Below the pieces are notes generated by a model, which saw only the letters and a list, made by a program, of their open reading frames with translations, was not told the DNA's origin and ran no database searches. A program made the position numbers and the translations under genes. A stretch of 16,826 nucleotides of DNA from Treponema sp. (GTDB taxonomy: Bacteria; Spirochaetota; Spirochaetia; Treponematales; Treponemataceae). The stretch is from NCBI GenBank assembly GCA_017963165.1, contig JAGCTZ010000172.1, positions 1 to 16,826 on the forward strand, read 5' to 3'. Shown here piece by piece: positions 13,090-16,826 of the stretch (position 1 is the first letter of the stretch; every line of letters starts with the position of its first letter).

Positions 13090-14484
13090 TTAGTAACCTA
13101 CCTTAGCGATCATCATTGTAACGTCATCATGAAGCTTTTTATCGCCATTATATTTCCAGATAAGATCTACAATATCATTTACAAATTCCTGAGGAGATTT
13201 TGAAGCACCTGCAATAAGAGTCTTTTTGTAAATATCAGTATCACCAAGCTCTACACCACTGTCATCCATTACTTCGGAAACACCGTCAGTTGCCATAAGA
13301 ATGGTGTCGCCACGGAACAGACGTTTTTCTGCAACAGAAACATCACCCATATCAAGAATACCAACAAGCGAAGCATTAGAAGTAAGCGGCTTGATTCGGT
13401 AACCATCTGGAGAAGGAGAAAGAATTATAGGATCCGACATAGACGCGTTGATATAGCGGATTTTCATTTTTTCTGTATCAATAATACTAAGGAACAATAC
13501 AGTATATTTATCCTGAAGGTGCATTCCCTTAATTGATTTATCAATAGCCTTAATTACACCAACAAGGTCTTCTTTATCTTCAATAATCTTAACCGTGTTC
13601 ATTACCAAACCCATGATGAGCGCAGCCGGAAGTCCTTTACCGGAAACGTCACCAAGCATAAGCAGAGTCTTATGCTTATCAATAGGAAGTATAGAGAAGT
13701 AGTCACCCGATACGTTTACGAGCGGACGGAAGTATGTAGCAATTTTGAGATTATGAATATTAGGGATTTTCTGTGGAAGGAAGGACTGCTGTGTTTCTGC
13801 AAGCTGCTGCCACTCTTTTGTTGTAGCCGCAATTTCAGAAAGCTGAGAAATAGTTCCTGTTCTTGTAATAAATCGCTTATATTCAGCAAAAAGCTGCTCG
13901 TAAATACTCTGGTCAAAAAGTCTTGTGTAGGTACAGAAAACAAACATATGCTGTTTTTCTGAACAAAGGAAGAAACCTCGAGCCTTTTTAAGTCTGGAAG
14001 TTACACCAAGGTGGCGGTCAAAGAAATAATAACCGTCCTTCCAGTTTTCTTCAAAGTTCTGACACATTTTTTCGCGTGTAACATCCGAAGAAGTAATTCT
14101 GTTAGGGCTGTTGTAGAGAGTGTAATTCTTTACGCGGTCAATAAGAAGTACAGAACAATCTCCACGTCGTTCAAGGTAATCGCCGATAGCAGCATAAAAA
14201 TCATCAAGTGTATAACTAAATCTGAGGCTGTCGATGAATTTTTTAAGGATTACAGTTTCACCCTTTTCGAGCGTATCATGATATACCTTAGAAACAAGAG
14301 CAGACTTAAGCCTTACAGCAAGGAAAACAATTGCGCAAAAGAATGCGGCAACTATAAGCATTGAATATAAGGAAGGGGCTTCCGTACTCTTTTCTGGAAT
14401 AAGGAATAATGAAAAACCAATAAAGAATATAACCGCAAGTGTATAAACACAAATAGTTACGATTTTTTTCCGCGTCTTATACAT
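13090..14484 (-). CDS. Two-TM SpoIIE/PP2C-type serine phosphatase
   Basis: A protein of 464 residues. Two N-terminal membrane helices (8-29 and 39-57) are followed by a cytoplasmic region of about 150 residues that I cannot assign firmly (possibly a diverged GAF-like sensor), a helical linker ending in QQSFLPQKIP (233-242), and a PP2C domain with canonical motifs: NVSGDYF (257-263), GDVSGKG (278-284), ATDG (398-401) and HDDVTMM (452-458). The likely role is dephosphorylation of the STAS protein of the same operon. ATG 14484 is preferred: GAGGTGATT runs into it, and the GTG at 14490 lies within that ribosome-binding sequence. It is the first gene of the operon. An AT-rich stretch upstream (14511-14560) may hold the promoter, for example TATGAT at 14521-14516, but no good -35 is seen. 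Confidence 0.88.
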   Translation of the reverse strand: MYKTRKKIVTICVYTLAVIFFIGFSLFLIPEKSTEAPSLYSMLIVAAFFCAIVFLAVRLKSALVSKVYHDTLEKGETVILKKFIDSLRFSYTLDDFYAAIGDYLERRGDCSVLLIDRVKNYTLYNSPNRITSSDVTREKMCQNFEENWKDGYYFFDRHLGVTSRLKKARGFFLCSEKQHMFVFCTYTRLFDQSIYEQLFAEYKRFITRTGTISQLSEIAATTKEWQQLAETQQSFLPQKIPNIHNLKIATYFRPLVNVSGDYFSILPIDKHKTLLMLGDVSGKGLPAALIMGLVMNTVKIIEDKEDLVGVIKAIDKSIKGMHLQDKYTVLFLSIIDTEKMKIRYINASMSDPIILSPSPDGYRIKPLTSNASLVGILDMGDVSVAEKRLFRGDTILMATDGVSEVMDDSGVELGDTDIYKKTLIAGASKSPQEFVNDIVDLIWKYNGDKKLHDDVTMMIAKVGY

Positions 14485-14576
14485 AATCACCTCAAATTTA
14501 TGGTACTACTATTCTATCATATTATCGGCAAATTTGGGGAAAAATCGTATAAAAAGTTAGGGAATAGTATGGGGTC

Positions 14577-14592
14577 CCTGAGGCACTCGAAG
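14577..14592 (-). repeat. Family-1 repeat, diverged copy
   Basis: Minus strand CTTCGAGTGCCTCAGG followed by GACCCC. The two ends of the core match the family and the middle differs. It lies in the gap between dnaJ and the phosphatase operon, next to a TTAGTTATTAGCTATTAG stretch (14611-14628). Confidence 0.5.
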
Positions 14593-14637
14593 GGCTTGCT
14601 GAAAAAGCCGTTAGTTATTAGCTATTAGCAGTAAGCT

Positions 14638-14714
14638 GGGGAAAGCCTTCCCCTCGGCCGCACTGCGTTGCGGCCTACCCCTTCCAGCGGGGCACATCCC
14701 CGCAACGCCCCTGG
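14638..14714 (+). repeat. Family-2 GC-rich triple-hairpin repeat, copy B (downstream of dnaJ)
   Basis: Same order of hairpins as copy A: GGGGAA/TTCCCC (14638-14653), GGCCGCA/TGCGGCC around CTGCGT, and GCGGGG-CACAT-CCCCGC (14688-14704). Relative to copy A, several changes keep or extend pairing. It sits just after the dnaJ stop (read on the minus strand) and may serve as its transcription end, although no T-run is seen. Confidence 0.8.
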
Positions 14715-14728
14715 CATCTAGTCAATAT

Positions 14729-15883
14729 TTACTGTTCCAACTTACTCAGAGGCATCAAATCTGGAGTTTCCGGAGGATTTTCGAGTTCCAGATAGGCTTG
14801 AAGAAGGTCTTTCTGCTTGCCGGACAGTCGCTGTGGAATCTGAACCATGATTTTTACGTACAGATCGCCTTTTTTACTGCTGCCACCGACAGGTACACCC
14901 TCGCCTTTTATGCGCAAAAGCTTACCATTGGAAGTTCCTGAAGGAATCTTTATAGTTACTTTCTTATTATCAAGAGATTTAATTGTAATATCGCAGCCAA
15001 GAGCAGCCTGAACCATAGAAACAGGAACAGCACAGTACAAATCCAGACCATCGCGTTCAAACAATGGATGAGAATCTACGTGCAATACTACAACAAGGTC
15101 TCCTGCAGGTCCACCGTTTTCTCCTGCATCACCCTGTCCCGGAATTACAATACGTTTTCCGTTATCTGAACCGGCTGGAATCTTAAGAGACATCATCTTG
15201 TTGCGCTCCTGAATACCGGTTCCACGGCAGCTTGGACAAGGCTTATCTATTGTTACGCCCTTACCACGACAGGTAGGACATGTCTGCTGAATAGTAAAGA
15301 AACCGTTGCCCTGACGAACCTGGCCCATTCCGTTACAGGTTGGACAAGTTTTTTTAGAAGCACCGGCTGCACCACCTGTTCCATGACAGGCAGTACAAGC
15401 TTCATTATGTTTAAAATGGATATCGGCAGAAGTACCGTAAACAGCATCCTTAAACTGAATATGAAGATCATATCTGAGCGAAGAACCGGCAACCGGGCCT
15501 CCACGTCTTGCAGAACGTGAAGAACCACCGCCAAAGCCTCCGCCAAAAATGCTGTCGAAAATATCGGAGAAGCCGCCACCGGCTCCACCAAAAAGATCAG
15601 AAAAGTCATGGAAAGCATGAGAATACTGGGCACCACCGGCGCCACCGCCACCCATTCCTTCCAGTCCGGCAAAACCATACTTATCATAAATAGGGCGTTT
15701 TTCCTCATCGGACAAGATTTCGTATGCTTCGGTAGCTTCCTTAAACTTTTCCTCAGCTTCCTTGTCTCCAGGATTGCGGTCAGGGTGATACTTTACAGCA
15801 AGCTTACGGTAAGCTTTTTTTATAGTATCCTGATCCGCAGATTTATCAATGCCTAATACTTCATAATAGTCGCGTTTTGCCAT
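14729..15883 (-). CDS. dnaJ: Chaperone protein DnaJ (Hsp40)
   Basis: Co-chaperone that stimulates the DnaK ATPase and delivers unfolded substrates. The 384 residues are in the normal range. The J domain holds the essential HPD at 33-35. A Gly/Phe-rich region spans roughly 75-125. The zinc domain has all four CxxCxGxG repeats (C163-C166, C180-C183, C202-C205, C216-C219), making this a type I DnaJ. The two substrate-binding beta domains follow. ATG 15883 is preceded by AGGA at acceptable spacing. It lies downstream of dnaK in the same orientation, separated by 167 bases that contain a large palindrome. Confidence 0.96.
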   Translation of the reverse strand: MAKRDYYEVLGIDKSADQDTIKKAYRKLAVKYHPDRNPGDKEAEEKFKEATEAYEILSDEEKRPIYDKYGFAGLEGMGGGGAGGAQYSHAFHDFSDLFGGAGGGFSDIFDSIFGGGFGGGSSRSARRGGPVAGSSLRYDLHIQFKDAVYGTSADIHFKHNEACTACHGTGGAAGASKKTCPTCNGMGQVRQGNGFFTIQQTCPTCRGKGVTIDKPCPSCRGTGIQERNKMMSLKIPAGSDNGKRIVIPGQGDAGENGGPAGDLVVVLHVDSHPLFERDGLDLYCAVPVSMVQAALGCDITIKSLDNKKVTIKIPSGTSNGKLLRIKGEGVPVGGSSKKGDLYVKIMVQIPQRLSGKQKDLLQAYLELENPPETPDLMPLSKLEQ

Positions 15884-15934
15884 TTTCTATTCCTAAAAAA
15901 TAATGAAAATTAATCTTGATTATTACATTAACAA

Positions 15935-16018
15935 AAGCTTGTTCCCTCTCGTGAAAAATGCCCTCGGTCAACGGGAATGATGTTGTCCTCGGTCATTTTT
16001 CACTACGGTCACAAGCTT
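15935..16018. repeat. 84-bp near-palindrome between dnaK and dnaJ
   Basis: Outer arms AAGCTTGT (15935-15942) and ACAAGCTT (16011-16018); next arms GTGAAAAATG (15951-15960) and CATTTTTCAC (15994-16003); innermost CAAC (15969-15972) and GTTG (15982-15985). A direct repeat, CCTCGGTCA, also occurs inside. As RNA it would be a long interrupted hairpin in the dnaK-dnaJ intercistronic region. It does not contain the CIRCE consensus TTAGCACTC-N9-GAGTGCTAA. Confidence 0.75.
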
Positions 16019-16050
16019 AATGAAATCTTTTATAAAAATTGATTTCCTTA

Positions 16051-16826
16051 TTATTTATCTTCATCCTTTACTTCGTATTCTACATCGTCGGCAGAACCTT
16101 TGTCAAAGCCTGACTTCTTTTCTGCATCAGCTCCTGCATCGGCTCCAGCGTCTCCGGCAGCTCCGGCTTCAGCTCCTGCGGCACCGTCTGCGCCTGGCTG
16201 AGCACCGGCTGCTCCCTGCTGCTTGTAGAGTTCTTCGGCAATCTTGTAAGAAGACTGTTTAAGTTCTTCTGTCTTAGCTTTAATTTCTTCTGTGTTATCA
16301 CCCTGAAGAGCCTGTTTAAGGGCAGCAATTGCAGCTTCAACTTTTTCTTTTTCTGCACCGTTAATCTTGTCTCCAAGATCTTTGATTGATTTTTCGGTAG
16401 CATAAATAAGGCTGTCTGCTTCGTTGCGGGCATCTACGCCTTCACGCTTAGCCTTGTCTGCTGCAGCATTTGCTTCTGCATCCTTAACCATCTTTTCAAT
16501 TTCTTCATCGCTCAAACCAGAAGAAGAAGTAATCTGGATGTGCTGTTCCTTACCTGTTCCCAAATCCTTAGCAGATACGTGAACAATACCGTTAGCATCG
16601 ATATCGAATGTAACTTCAATCTGTGGAACACCACGTGGAGCAGCTGGAATACCTACCAGGTCAAAGCGTCCGAGTGTTCTGTTCTGATCTGCCATTTCGC
16701 GTTCCCCCTGAAGTACGTGAATACTTACAGCAGTCTGTCCATCGGCAGCAGTAGAGAAGATCTGACTCTTTTTTGTAGGAATTGTTGTATTACGTGCAAT
16801 GAGCTTTGTCATTACACCACCCATTG
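16051..16826 (-). CDS. dnaK: Chaperone protein DnaK (Hsp70), C-terminal part
   Basis: Only the last 258 codons are in the window; the ATPase domain lies beyond the right edge. What is seen is the substrate-binding domain ([39 protein letters not shown], the lid start [10 protein letters not shown]) and the helical lid (about 115-205 of the visible part). A long Gly/Ala/Asp-rich flexible tail follows ([18 protein letters not shown] and on), ending in EYEVKDEDK, a variant of the usual acidic EEVD-like bacterial end. DnaK refolds proteins in an ATP cycle with DnaJ and GrpE. No truncation is implied: the open frame simply continues through the edge. The start and promoter are not visible. Confidence 0.96.
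   Translation of the reverse strand, partial: MGGVMTKLIARNTTIPTKKSQIFSTAADGQTAVSIHVLQGEREMADQNRTLGRFDLVGIPAAPRGVPQIEVTFDIDANGIVHVSAKDLGTGKEQHIQITSSSGLSDEEIEKMVKDAEANAAADKAKREGVDARNEADSLIYATEKSIKDLGDKINGAEKEKVEAAIAALKQALQGDNTEEIKAKTEELKQSSYKIAEELYKQQGAAGAQPGADGAAGAEAGAAGDAGADAGADAEKKSGFDKGSADDVEYEVKDEDK

Noticed and set aside
15935..16018. CIRCE heat-shock operator
   Set aside because: The palindrome arms do not match TTAGCACTC/GAGTGCTAA and the spacing is different; CIRCE would also be expected upstream of the operon, not here.

Overview
The window looks like chromosomal DNA of a Treponema-like spirochaete. This is a judgement from the gene families (membrane-bound SpoIIE-type phosphatases with a STAS antagonist next to dnaJ/dnaK) and the moderate-to-low GC coding style; no database search was run. 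No phage, plasmid, transposase, CRISPR, rRNA or tRNA gene is visible.

Layout. 1-345: a leftward promoter leaves the window on the left and a rightward promoter serves leuS. 346-2898: leuS (leucyl-tRNA synthetase), followed by a hairpin repeat and a strong bidirectional terminator. 3086-9987: a complete tryptophan operon, trpE-trpGD-trpCF-trpB-trpA, with two gene fusions, so five ORFs carry all seven activities from chorismate to tryptophan. Its promoter is covered by three copies of an 18-bp dyad, GTTTCT-N6-AGTAAC, which I propose is the operator of a tryptophan-responsive repressor. Convergent to it, 14484-10074 on the minus strand is a three-gene signalling operon: a two-TM SpoIIE/PP2C phosphatase, a polytopic SpoIIE/PP2C phosphatase with a GAF-like region and an acidic repeat tail, and a STAS anti-sigma-factor antagonist. 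Further right on the minus strand are dnaJ (15883-14729) and the C-terminal 258 codons of dnaK (to 16051), the end of a chaperone operon whose start lies outside the window.

How the genes work together. TrpE and the TrpG part of TrpGD make anthranilate; the TrpD part, then TrpC and TrpF in one chain, convert it to indole-glycerol phosphate; TrpA and TrpB finish tryptophan. The two phosphatases probably sense different inputs and both dephosphorylate the STAS protein, which would then bind a kinase/anti-sigma partner not encoded here. DnaK and DnaJ form a chaperone pair.

The unexplained part of the window is its intergenic DNA. At least three families of small palindromic repeats occupy nearly every gene junction: (1) six copies of CTTCGACAAGCTCAGG, one of them inside a coding region; (2) two copies of a GC-rich triple-hairpin unit; (3) a TGTGTAAGGCCGCTGG element that in all three good copies starts at the base right after a stop codon, and whose downstream hairpin keeps its fold by paired base changes. 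A separate 84-bp near-palindrome sits between dnaK and dnaJ.
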